DNA from: Streptomyces galbus
GTDB lineage: Bacteria > Actinomycetota > Actinomycetes > Streptomycetales > Streptomycetaceae
Direction: 5' to 3'
DNA: 64,000 nucleotides
Assembly (NCBI RefSeq): GCF_005280195.1
Contig: NZ_SZPR01000012.1
Location: forward strand, 582,861-646,860
Below the pieces are notes generated by a model that saw nothing but the letters and a program-made list of their open reading frames with translations, was not told the origin of the DNA and made no database searches. Both the position numbers and the translations under genes were made by a program. Shown here in pieces: positions 24,598 through 32,874 of the stretch (positions are counted from its first letter, which is position 1; the number at the start of each line of letters is the position of its first letter).

Positions 24598-26043
24598 TCA
24601 GGCAGCCGGGGCCGGGAACGTCGGGTACTCGACGCCCGAGACGTGCTGGACGACCCGGATGACCTGGCAGGAGTAGCCGAACTCGTTGTCGTACCAGAGG
24701 TACAGGATCGCGTTGTCGCCCTCCACCTTCAGCGCCCCCGCGTCGACGATCGAGGCGTGGCGGGAGCCGATGAAGTCGCTGGAGACCGCGTCCGGCGCGC
24801 TGATGAAGTCGATCTGGCGGCGCAGCGGCGAGGTCAGCGACACGTCGCGCAGGTAGTCCAGCACCTCCTCGCGGGACGCCTCGCGGGCGAGCTGGAGGTT
24901 GAGGATGGCGATCGACACGTCCGGCACCGGGACGCGGATGGAGCTGCCGGTGATGCGGGCCTTCAGGTCCGGCAGCGCCTTGGCGACCGCGGAGGCCGCG
25001 CCGGTCTCCGTGATGACCATGTTGAGCGGCGCGGACCGGCCCCGCCGCTCGGACTTGTGGTAGTTGTCCAGCAGGTTCTGGTCGTTGGTGAACGAGTGGA
25101 CCGTCTCCACGTGCCCGCGCAGGACGCCGTACTCGTCGTCCATCGCCTTCAGCGGCGGCACGATCGCGTTCGTGGTGCAGGACGCGCAGGACAGGATCCG
25201 CTCGTCCGGCTTGACGGTGTCGTGGTTCACGCCGTGCACGATGTTCGGGACGTCGCCCTTGCCGGGCGCGGTCAGCACGACCTTGTCGATGCCCGGACGC
25301 AGGTGCAGCGACAGCCCCGCGCGGTCGCGCCACTTGCCGGTGTTGTCGATCAGGATGGCGTTCTTGATGCCGTACGCCGTGTAGTCGACCTCGCCGGGGT
25401 CGTTCGCGTAGATGACCCGGATCGCGTTGCCGTTGGCGACGATCGTGCTGTTCGCCTCGTCGACGGTGATGGTGCCCTGGAACTGGCCGTGGATCGAGTC
25501 GCGCCGCAGCAGCGAGGCGCGCTTGACGATGTCCTGCTCGCCGCCGCCGCGCACCACGATGGCGCGCAGGCGCAGGCCGTTGCCGGAGCCGGCCTTCTCG
25601 ATCAGCAGCCGGGCGACGAGGCGGCCGATGCGGCCGAAGCCGTAGAGGACGACGTCGCGGCCCTCGCCGCGCTCGATCTTGTTGCTGCCGGTGGCGCCCG
25701 CCACCGCCTGCGCGGTGAACTCCTCGACCGTCAGGCCCTGGTCGTCCGCCTTGTAGGTGGCGGCGAGCATGCCGATGTCGATCTGCGACGGACCGAGGTC
25801 GAGCGTGGTGAGCGCCCGCAGGAACGGCATGGTCTCGGTGACCGAGAGCTCCTCGCCGGCGATCTGCCGGGCGAAGCGGTGGGTCTTGAGGATGCTGACC
25901 ACCGACTTGTTCACCAGGGAGCGGCTGTGCAGGAGGACGGTGACGTCCCGCTCCCGGTGCAGCTTCCCGATGATCGGGATCATCGCCTCCGCGGTTTCCT
26001 CGCGGTTCTTCCAGTTGGTGAACGAGTCGTCGTTGACAGTCAC
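24598..26043 (-). CDS. gap: glyceraldehyde-3-phosphate dehydrogenase, N-terminally extended
   Basis: 481 residues, about 140 longer than classical GAPDH (~335). The dehydrogenase core starts near residue 130 with YGFGRIGR (NAD-binding loop); the catalytic Cys is Cys289 in ASCTTNAI, and the substrate region HSFTNDQNLLDNYH and C-terminal WYDNEFGYS are intact. The extra N-terminal 128 residues are helical (NWKNREETAEAMIPIIGKLH) and not a signal peptide. Extended GAPDHs of this kind occur as a second paralogue in actinobacteria; the extension may regulate or localise the enzyme. The start is GTG 26043. Glycolysis/gluconeogenesis or a redox role. Confidence 0.92.
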   Translation of the reverse strand: MTVNDDSFTNWKNREETAEAMIPIIGKLHRERDVTVLLHSRSLVNKSVVSILKTHRFARQIAGEELSVTETMPFLRALTTLDLGPSQIDIGMLAATYKADDQGLTVEEFTAQAVAGATGSNKIERGEGRDVVLYGFGRIGRLVARLLIEKAGSGNGLRLRAIVVRGGGEQDIVKRASLLRRDSIHGQFQGTITVDEANSTIVANGNAIRVIYANDPGEVDYTAYGIKNAILIDNTGKWRDRAGLSLHLRPGIDKVVLTAPGKGDVPNIVHGVNHDTVKPDERILSCASCTTNAIVPPLKAMDDEYGVLRGHVETVHSFTNDQNLLDNYHKSERRGRSAPLNMVITETGAASAVAKALPDLKARITGSSIRVPVPDVSIAILNLQLAREASREEVLDYLRDVSLTSPLRRQIDFISAPDAVSSDFIGSRHASIVDAGALKVEGDNAILYLWYDNEFGYSCQVIRVVQHVSGVEYPTFPAPAA

Positions 26044-26194
26044 GGATCCATCTTTCGAGCTAGGTGGCGCTCATATGCTAACCACACCCCTGCTCGGGGC
26101 CCGCAGCCGGTGTGATCACAGCGGGTGTGCCCCGCAACGAGATAAAATCGAGCGATTTGTCCCGAGACGGGCGACCGCCCTGGCCGGAGTGACG

Positions 26195-27208
26195 ATGCCC
26201 CGCAAGCGCCCCACGGACGACGGTGACGAGCTGCTCGCCAGACTGGGCTCGCTCACCGCCCAGGCCCGCCAGCGGGCGGAGCTGCAGCGCACCCAGGTGG
26301 AACTCGCCATCGCCCTGCAGCGGGGCATGCTGCCCCGCGACCTGCCCGTCGCCCCCCGCCTGCACCTGGCCGTCCGGTACGCGCCCGCCTTCCACGGCCT
26401 GAACGTGGGCGGCGACTGGTACGACGCCTTCGTGCTGCCCGACGGCGGCATCGGCCTGTCCATCGGCGACGTCCAGGGCCACAACATCGAGGCGGCGGCC
26501 TTCATGGGCCAGGTCCGCGTCGGCCTGCGCGCCCTCGCCTCCGTCACCAGCCACCCCGGCGAACTGCTCTCCCGGACCAACGACCTGCTGCTCTCCCTGG
26601 GCGGCGACCTCTTCGCCACCTGCACCTTCCTGCGCCTGGACCCCGCCACCGGCGTCCTGGAGAGCGCCCGCGCCGGGCACATACCGAGCGTGTGGGCCAC
26701 GGCCGACGGCAAGTCCGGCATCGCCGACGACGAGGGCGGGCCGCCGCTGGGCATCGTGGCGGGCATGGAGTACCCGGTGACCCGGTTCCGCCTCACCGCG
26801 GGCGGTGTCTTCGTCCTCCTCACGGACGGCGTCGTGGAGGGGCCCTCCATGCACCTCGACGAGGGCCTGGACCAGGTCGTGCGGCTCGCCGGCATAGCGG
26901 CTGTGGCCGGCCTCGAGGCGTCCTCCCTGGCCGCCGCCGTGATCAAGGGCGCCGCACGCGTAGGCCACGAGGACGACGCGGCCGTCCTGGTCATCGGCCA
27001 CGACCGGCACGACGAGCACGAGGGGCGCGGCGGTGCGGGCGGCCACGAGGGCCACGGCGGTCGCGGCGGCGGGGACGGTCGAGAGGGCCACGGTGGTCGC
27101 GGCGGGGCGGACGGTCGAGAGGGCCACGGCGGTCAGGGCGGCCGGGACGGCCGTCCCGAGCGCGGCAGCCGTGACGGACCGGGCGCCGTCGGGCGAGTAC
27201 GGCCGTGA
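26195..27208 (+). CDS. SpoIIE/RsbU-type PP2C phosphatase with His/Gly-rich tail
   Basis: 337 residues. After a short helical lead (ELLARLGSLTAQARQRAELQ) comes a full SpoIIE catalytic domain: AIALQRGMLPRDLP, GLNVGGDWYDAF (metal Asp), LSIGDVQGHNIEAA, VLLTDGVVEG and HEDDAAVLVIG. No sensor domain is fused. Family members dephosphorylate STAS antagonists and so free sigma factors. The last 60 residues (nt ~27000-27180) are tandem repeats of the GREGHGGRGG type, rich in His, Gly and Arg, a possible metal- or RNA-binding tail. ATG 26195, with a GTG two codons earlier as an alternative. Divergent from gap; a MASE1 gene follows. Confidence 0.88.
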   Translation: MPRKRPTDDGDELLARLGSLTAQARQRAELQRTQVELAIALQRGMLPRDLPVAPRLHLAVRYAPAFHGLNVGGDWYDAFVLPDGGIGLSIGDVQGHNIEAAAFMGQVRVGLRALASVTSHPGELLSRTNDLLLSLGGDLFATCTFLRLDPATGVLESARAGHIPSVWATADGKSGIADDEGGPPLGIVAGMEYPVTRFRLTAGGVFVLLTDGVVEGPSMHLDEGLDQVVRLAGIAAVAGLEASSLAAAVIKGAARVGHEDDAAVLVIGHDRHDEHEGRGGAGGHEGHGGRGGGDGREGHGGRGGADGREGHGGQGGRDGRPERGSRDGPGAVGRVRP

Positions 27209-27332
27209 CACCCCACGCCCGCGCCCCCGTCGGGCGGCGCGCCCCGCCCCCGGAGCCCGTACCCCGGCCGTTCAGCCATAGGGCCGGACGGGTGCCGCCC
27301 TCGCCTCGCCGTCCCCGGCCCGACGGTGTCTG

Positions 27333-28391
27333 ATGGCTCCTGTGGTGGGTACCGAGGAGCTGCGCCGACCAGCCGTCTTCCTGATGCGGACGCTGGTCGT
27401 CGGTGCCTGCTACTACGGCGCGGGCCGCCTCGGCCTGCTGCGGCACCTGGTGGTCGAGGGCGCGGTGTTCAGCCCCATCTGGCCGCCCACCGGCGTGGCC
27501 GTGGCCGCGCTGCTGGTCCTCGGGCTGAGCTGCTGGCCCGGCATCGCCCTCGGGGCCTTCCTCGTCATCCTGTCGATCACGACCGCGCTGACCCCGGCCG
27601 TCCTCGTCACCCTGGCCGGGAACACCGTCGCGCCGCTGTGCGCCTACCTGCTGCTGCGCCGCTCCGGCTTCCGCACCGACCTCAGCCGGCTCCGGGACGG
27701 CCTCGCCCTGGTCTTCCTCGGCGCGCTGACGGCCATGCTGATCAGCGCGACCACCGGGGCGGGGGTGCTCGTCCTGACCGACCGGCTCGCCGCGGGTCAC
27801 TTCTGGCCGGTGTGGCTGGCCTGGTGGGTGGGCGACGCGATGGGCGTCCTCATCGTCACGCCGGTCCTGCTGTTGCTGTACCACGCCCGCTGGCGCCCGC
27901 ACCCCCGAAGGTGGCGCTGGAAGGAGGCCACCGCGCTCGTCGTCAGTGTCGCCGTCCTGGTGCCGCTGGCCACCTACAGCAGCGTCAGCCTGCTGTTCCT
28001 CGTCTACCCCCTGCTGATCTGGGGCGCCCTGCGCTTCCAGCTCGCCGGGACCATGCTGTGCGCCCTGCTCGCCTCGGTGCTCGCCACGCTGGCGGCCACC
28101 GAGGGCACCGGGCCCTTCGCGGGCCTGAGCCGCATCGAGGTGATGGCGAAGCTGCAGGCCTTCAACGGCGCGATGGCCCTCACCGCGCTGCTGCTGTCAG
28201 CGGTGATCACCGAGCAGCGCAACACCAGACGCTCGGTGGAGCGGGCCTGCCAGGAACTGGCCGAGGTCCTGGAACACCTCACGGCGGGCGAACCACCGCC
28301 GCCCCGCCCCGCGGACGAGACGTACGACGACGAGACGTACGACGCCGACGGCCCGGGCCCCGGCGCCCGCCGGCCGCGCGACCCCTACTGA
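27333..28391 (+). CDS. MASE1 sensory integral membrane protein
   Basis: 352 residues, about eight to nine transmembrane helices forming a MASE1 domain: YYGAGRLGLL, FSPIWPPTGVAVAALLVLG, FWPVWLAWWVGDAMGVLIVT and YPLLIWGALRF are family landmarks. In most proteins MASE1 is fused to a histidine kinase, GGDEF or phosphatase output; here only a short coiled tail and an acidic, Pro-rich C-terminus with an ETYDD repeat follow. It begins 124 bases after the SpoIIE phosphatase on the same strand, so the two may act as a split sensor-output pair. Inner membrane; signal unknown. Confidence 0.85.
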   Translation: MAPVVGTEELRRPAVFLMRTLVVGACYYGAGRLGLLRHLVVEGAVFSPIWPPTGVAVAALLVLGLSCWPGIALGAFLVILSITTALTPAVLVTLAGNTVAPLCAYLLLRRSGFRTDLSRLRDGLALVFLGALTAMLISATTGAGVLVLTDRLAAGHFWPVWLAWWVGDAMGVLIVTPVLLLLYHARWRPHPRRWRWKEATALVVSVAVLVPLATYSSVSLLFLVYPLLIWGALRFQLAGTMLCALLASVLATLAATEGTGPFAGLSRIEVMAKLQAFNGAMALTALLLSAVITEQRNTRRSVERACQELAEVLEHLTAGEPPPPRPADETYDDETYDADGPGPGARRPRDPY

Positions 28392-28543
28392 GCCGCCCGC
28401 CGCCCCCGCCGCCCCCCGCGGGGCCCTCCCGCACCCGAGTGGTGACCCCTCCACGACCGGCGTACGGTCGAACGGTGCACGCGCCGGTGGACACCCCGGT
28501 TCGCCGGCGGCCACGACGCCCGCTCCCCGAGCGTGGAACCGAT

Positions 28544-30100
28544 ATGAGCAGCAGCCCGCAACCCGCGTCCGCCCCCACGACCACCGCACCGGAACCCCGC
28601 GGTGGCGGCAACGCGATGGCGCTGCTCGTCATCGCCTCGTGCCAGCTCATGGTGGTCCTGGACATCACCATCGTGAACATCGCGCTGCCGCACATCCAGC
28701 GCTCCCTCGACTTCTCCACCACCAGTCTGTCGTGGGTGGTCAACGCCTACACCCTGACCTTCGGCGGTCTGCTGCTGCTCGGCGGCCGGGCCGGTGACAT
28801 CCTCGGCCGGCGCCGCGTCTTCGTCTTCGGCGTGCTGCTGTTCGTCGTCGCCTCCCTGCTCGGCGGACTCGCGCAGAACAGCGGCCAGCTCCTCGCGGCC
28901 CGCGCCCTGCAGGGCGTCGGCGGGGCCATCGCGTCACCGACGTCCCTCGCGCTGATCAGCACCACGTTCCGCGAAGGCCCGGCGCGCAACCGGGCGTTCG
29001 GGGTGTTCGCGGCCGTATCGGCGGGCGGCGGGGCGATCGGACTGATGGCCGGCGGAATGCTCGTCGAGTGGCTGAACTGGCGGTGGGTGCTCTTCGTCAA
29101 CGTCCCCATCGGCGTCCTCATCGCCCTGGCCACCCCGCGCTGGATCAAGGAGTCCGAACGCCACCCGGGCCACTTCGACGTCGCCGGCGCCCTCACCTCG
29201 ACGGCGGGCATGGTCCTGCTCGTCTACGGCTTCATCCGGGCCGCCCAGGAGGGCTGGCGGGACGCCTGGACGCTGGCGTCGTTCGCGGCCGCGATCGTCA
29301 TGCTCGGCCTGTTCGTGCTCACCGAGCGGCGCTCCAGGCAGCCCATCACGCCGCTGCACATGTTCGCCGACCGCAACCGCGCCGGCACCTACGGCATGAT
29401 GCTCTGCCTGGCCGCGGCCATGTTCGGGATGTTCTTCTTCCTGACCCTCTTCGTGCAGGACGTGCTGAACTTCAGCCCGCTGCGGGCAGGCTTCGCGTTC
29501 CTCCCGGTGAGCGCGGTGATCGCGGTCGGCGCGGGCCTCGCCTCCCGCTTCCTGCCGGTGTACGGCCCGAAACCCTTCATGGTCGTCGGGGCGCTGCTGG
29601 CGGCCGCCGGCCTGGCCTGGCTCACGCTCACCGACGTCCACTCCACCTACGCGGGCAGCATCCTCGGCCCGATGCTGGTGTTCAGCTTCGGCATGGGCAT
29701 GGAGTTCGTGTCGCTGACGCTGATGGCCCTGTCCAACGTGCCCGTGCACGAGTCCGGCGCCGCCTCGGGGCTGCTCAACGCCACCCAGCAGGTGGGCGGT
29801 TCCCTCGGCCTGTCGATCCTGGTCACCGTGTTCGGCACGGCCAGCACCGACGAGGCACACCGCCAGATCCCGGCGTTCCTGTCCCAGGCGACCCCGCTGG
29901 AACGCCTGCGCTTCCAGCGCACCGGCGTGCTGCCCGACCCCTGGTCGGACGAGGTCCTGACGGCCGGCGTCTCCGGGGCCTTCGTCACGGCCGCCGTGCT
30001 CGCCGCGGTCGCCGCGGTCATCGCGCTGCTCGTCATCCAGGTGCGCCCCTCGGACCTGGAGCGGCTCCAGGGCGGCGGCCCCGGTCAGGGGCAGTCGTAG
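28544..30100 (+). CDS. DHA2 family MFS drug transporter
   Basis: 518 residues, 14 predicted membrane helices, EmrB/QacA type. Motif C-like SLSWVVNAYTLTFGGLLLL, motif A GGRAGDILGRRRVF and the helix-1 acidic motif LDITIVNIALPHIQ are clear. It should export lipophilic drugs or cations by proton antiport. ATG 28544 has a weak ribosome site. The 3' end overlaps the convergent gene at 30085 by 16 bases. No adjacent TetR or MarR regulator, so control is unknown. Confidence 0.9.
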   Translation: MSSSPQPASAPTTTAPEPRGGGNAMALLVIASCQLMVVLDITIVNIALPHIQRSLDFSTTSLSWVVNAYTLTFGGLLLLGGRAGDILGRRRVFVFGVLLFVVASLLGGLAQNSGQLLAARALQGVGGAIASPTSLALISTTFREGPARNRAFGVFAAVSAGGGAIGLMAGGMLVEWLNWRWVLFVNVPIGVLIALATPRWIKESERHPGHFDVAGALTSTAGMVLLVYGFIRAAQEGWRDAWTLASFAAAIVMLGLFVLTERRSRQPITPLHMFADRNRAGTYGMMLCLAAAMFGMFFFLTLFVQDVLNFSPLRAGFAFLPVSAVIAVGAGLASRFLPVYGPKPFMVVGALLAAAGLAWLTLTDVHSTYAGSILGPMLVFSFGMGMEFVSLTLMALSNVPVHESGAASGLLNATQQVGGSLGLSILVTVFGTASTDEAHRQIPAFLSQATPLERLRFQRTGVLPDPWSDEVLTAGVSGAFVTAAVLAAVAAVIALLVIQVRPSDLERLQGGGPGQGQS

Positions 30101-30753
30101 GACAGGCGCAGGCTCGCCGTGTGCGGGGCGGGGGACAGCACGCGCAGCGTGGCGGTGGTGCTCTGCCGCCCGTGCCCCTGGAACGTCCACCGCAGGTGCA
30201 CGCGCACGGTGCGCCGTCCCCGGTCCAGCGAGGTGTGCCGTACGGGGGAGGCGGTCCCGTCGCCGCGCACCCACCGGTAGGTGACGGTGCCCTCGTGCCC
30301 GTCGGTCCGCACGACGCCGACCACGTCGGCGGTGCCGTCGCAGACCAGGTGCGTCCGGTCGGCCCGCACCGCGACCGCGCGCACGGACAGCGGCGCCGAG
30401 GAGTGGTCCCGCCACCACAGGAACACCAGCACCACGGCCAGCACGCACACCGGTACGACGTACCGGCGCCACCGGCCCCTCGGCCGCCGCCGGGGTGTCG
30501 CCCCGACGGCCGCCGTGACGTCGGGGCGGTGGGCCAGGGCCGTGGTGACCCCCGGCCCGAAGCGCAGCACGGTCTCCTCGCCGGCCCCGGACGGCACGGC
30601 CGGCACCGTGGCGTCGGCCGGCGTGGCGTCCTGCGGCGGCGGGTCCGTCACCGGCCGCCGGATCCAGTGGCTGGCCAGCACGGTCGCGCTGTAGTCGTCG
30701 TCGCCCGGCGCCGTGGGGCCGGGCAGGGCACGGGGGTCCTGGGGAGCGGTCAT
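30085..30753 (-). CDS. single-pass membrane protein coupled to Ser/Thr kinase
   Basis: 222 residues. A cytosolic Pro/Ala-rich N-terminus (1-95) with a Thr-rich patch, one membrane helix (YVVPVCVLAVVLVFLWW) and an outer beta-type domain (about 120-222; VTYRWVRGD, RTVRVHLRWTF, two Cys near LVCDG and SYDC). The start ATG overlaps the kinase stop by four bases, so it is translationally coupled. The outer domain resembles in style the tail of the kinase itself, so it is a likely partner or substrate; Thr residues in the N-terminus could be phospho-sites. Not otherwise recognised. Confidence 0.75.
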   Translation of the reverse strand: MTAPQDPRALPGPTAPGDDDYSATVLASHWIRRPVTDPPPQDATPADATVPAVPSGAGEETVLRFGPGVTTALAHRPDVTAAVGATPRRRPRGRWRRYVVPVCVLAVVLVFLWWRDHSSAPLSVRAVAVRADRTHLVCDGTADVVGVVRTDGHEGTVTYRWVRGDGTASPVRHTSLDRGRRTVRVHLRWTFQGHGRQSTTATLRVLSPAPHTASLRLSYDCP

Positions 30754-32405
30754 CGGATCTCGCACTGCCGGGTGAGGAGCTGCTGTCCGGCACCGCCGTC
30801 GGCGGAGGCGGGGCTCGTGGTGGCCTGCACGGTCCAGTAGCAACCGGTGGACCGGAAGGCGTGGTCGACGGTGACCGTGTACTGCGTGGCGCCGCTGCGC
30901 CGGAACGAGGTGGCGGTCCCGTCGGCCGTCCCGGGCTGTCCGCCGCTGTCGCCCGCCGACCAGGCGACGGTCAGGGTGACCGGGCCGGTGCCGTCGGTGG
31001 CGACGGTCAGGGTCGCGGTCGCCGTGGTGGGGCCGGTCTGCCGGAACGCCGTGACGGACACGTCCTTCACCGCGGGCGCGGCCGGTGCGGAGGACGCGTC
31101 GGCGGAGGGGCTGGGGGAGCCGGGCGCGGAGGGCGCGCCGGTGCTCGGGCTCGCGGTGGGCCCGGCCGGCGGGGACGCGGTGTCCGGCCCGGACGCCGCC
31201 GGCGAGGGGGAGGGGCCCGGGAGCGACTCGGTCGGCGAGGGCGTGGCGGTGGCCGTACCGGACGCGGCAGGCGACGGGGTCGCCGGCCCGGTCGGTGTCG
31301 GACCCGCGCTCGTGACGGCGGGGCCCGCGCTGGTGGTGGCGAGGACGTCCGTCACCCGCCCGGCGGTGTCCGCACCGGCGATCGGACCGATGCCCTGCGT
31401 CTCCAGGACGGCCAGGAGCAGCGCGGCCGCGCCCACCGCGACACCGGGCCAGGTGGGCCGCCACGCGGCGAGCCGGCCGCTCCCCGTCCCGAGGACGGTG
31501 CGGGCGGTGTCGGTGGTGGTGCGCGCCGTCCGCCGGTGCCGGGGCGGCAGCAGGAACAGCAGCAGCGCGACGAGCGAGGCCAGCCGGGCGCGGCCGCGCG
31601 TCTCCCAGTCGGGCCCGTACCGGCCGACGGCGGCCCGCTCCAGGTCCGCGACGAACGCGGCGGCGTCCGTGGGCCGCTCCCCGGGTGCCTTGGCCAGCCC
31701 CCGGCGCAGCAGGGGCCGCAGGGCCGGGGGCACCTCGTCGGCCGGGACGGGGTGTTCGAGGTGCTGGAGCGCCAGTTCGGCGAGGTTGCCGCCCGGGTAG
31801 GGCTTGCGGCCGGTGAGGCACTCGAAGAAGGTGGCCGTCGCGGCGTACACGTCACCGGCGGGCGAGGCGGGCGCGCCGGTCCACTGCTCGGGCGCCATGT
31901 AGGCGGGCGTCCCGGCGATCCCCGCCCGGGCGCCGTGGTCGACGGCGATGCCGAAGTCGACCAGCTTGGACGAACCGTCGGCGGTGACCAGCACGTTGTC
32001 CGGCTTGTAGTCGCGGTGCACGACGCCCAGCCGGTGCGCGTCGGCCAGCCCGAGCAGCGAGCCCTTCAGCACGACCAGCGCCGCCTCCGGCGCCAGCGGG
32101 CCCTGCCGGGCCAGCAGCGTGCGCAGGGAGACGCCGTCGACCAGCTCCATCACGATCGCCGCACCCGAGGGCGCCTCGACGTACTCGTAGAAGCCGGCCA
32201 CGTACGGGCTCTCCAGGCCGCCGAGGAGTTCCGCCTCGGCGCGGAAGCCGTGCACGAACCCCGGCCGGGTGCGCAGCGCCTCGCTCAGGTACTTCACGGC
32301 GACCGGCACACCGGTCTCCTCGTGCACGGCGAGCACCACCCGCCCGCTCGCCCCGGAGCCGAGTTCCAGCGACTCGAAGTACCCCGGTACCGCCCATCCG
32401 TTCAC
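30750..32405 (-). CDS. Ser/Thr protein kinase (PknB-like) with extracytoplasmic domain
   Basis: 551 residues. The kinase domain 8-275 is complete: glycine loop LGSGASGRV, Lys38 in VAVKYL, HRDYKPDN (Asp132), DFG (Asp150), APEQW. A membrane segment near 335-352 (WPGVAVGAAALLLAVL) is followed by a Pro/Ser/Thr-rich linker and an outer beta domain (about 425-551, ending GCYWTVQATT and RQCEIR). GTG 32405 follows GGGGGGA at 6 bases. The outer domain is not PASTA, so it probably senses something other than muropeptides. Co-transcribed with the membrane protein at 30085-30753. Confidence 0.9.
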   Translation of the reverse strand: MNGWAVPGYFESLELGSGASGRVVLAVHEETGVPVAVKYLSEALRTRPGFVHGFRAEAELLGGLESPYVAGFYEYVEAPSGAAIVMELVDGVSLRTLLARQGPLAPEAALVVLKGSLLGLADAHRLGVVHRDYKPDNVLVTADGSSKLVDFGIAVDHGARAGIAGTPAYMAPEQWTGAPASPAGDVYAATATFFECLTGRKPYPGGNLAELALQHLEHPVPADEVPPALRPLLRRGLAKAPGERPTDAAAFVADLERAAVGRYGPDWETRGRARLASLVALLLFLLPPRHRRTARTTTDTARTVLGTGSGRLAAWRPTWPGVAVGAAALLLAVLETQGIGPIAGADTAGRVTDVLATTSAGPAVTSAGPTPTGPATPSPAASGTATATPSPTESLPGPSPSPAASGPDTASPPAGPTASPSTGAPSAPGSPSPSADASSAPAAPAVKDVSVTAFRQTGPTTATATLTVATDGTGPVTLTVAWSAGDSGGQPGTADGTATSFRRSGATQYTVTVDHAFRSTGCYWTVQATTSPASADGGAGQQLLTRQCEIR

Positions 32406-32538
32406 AGCCGTCCCCCCTGCCGTGGCGCGCCACCGCCGCGTGGTGCGTGGCGCGGTGGACCACGGGGAGGAAGACACGCTTTCGGCGGGCGCGGTTGCAG
32501 CGTGGCGTCCGCCCGCGGGCCGGGGTCCCGCGTGCGGG

Positions 32539-32808
32539 TCAGTCGACGCTCCACGCCCGGGCGGGGGCGGGCGGCCGGCCGGCGCCGTCGGCGGCCAGGT
32601 CGCGCAGCCGGGCCGCGAGGTCCTCCAGGGCCCGGCAGGCGGCGAGTTCGTCGCCGACCTCGGGTGCGGGCGGGTCGTCCGGGTTGCGGTGCGCGACGCC
32701 CGTCCCCGCGACGCTCGACGTGTCACGGCCCGACAGCACGGCCCGCGCCCGCGTCTCGTCGCCGTCCTCGGTGATGTGGACCCGCACGGTCCACTGCTTG
32801 CCTTCCAC
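32539..32808 (-). CDS. DUF1876 family protein
   Basis: 89 residues: KQWTVRVHITEDGDETRARA, then GTGVAHRNPDDPPAPEVGDE and ACRALEDLAARLRDLA, the pattern of DUF1876, a small dsRBD-like alpha/beta domain common in actinomycetes. GTG 32808 is chosen because GGAGG sits 8 bases upstream; an earlier in-frame GTG overlaps that site. Function unknown; several relatives are stress- or hypoxia-induced in actinobacteria. Confidence 0.82.
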   Translation of the reverse strand: MEGKQWTVRVHITEDGDETRARAVLSGRDTSSVAGTGVAHRNPDDPPAPEVGDELAACRALEDLAARLRDLAADGAGRPPAPARAWSVD

Positions 32809-32874
32809 GGTGTCCACCTCCGGGTCGGGTCGCCCCGTGCTCCCTCCAGACTGCGGCCGGTCCACGCGGACCGC

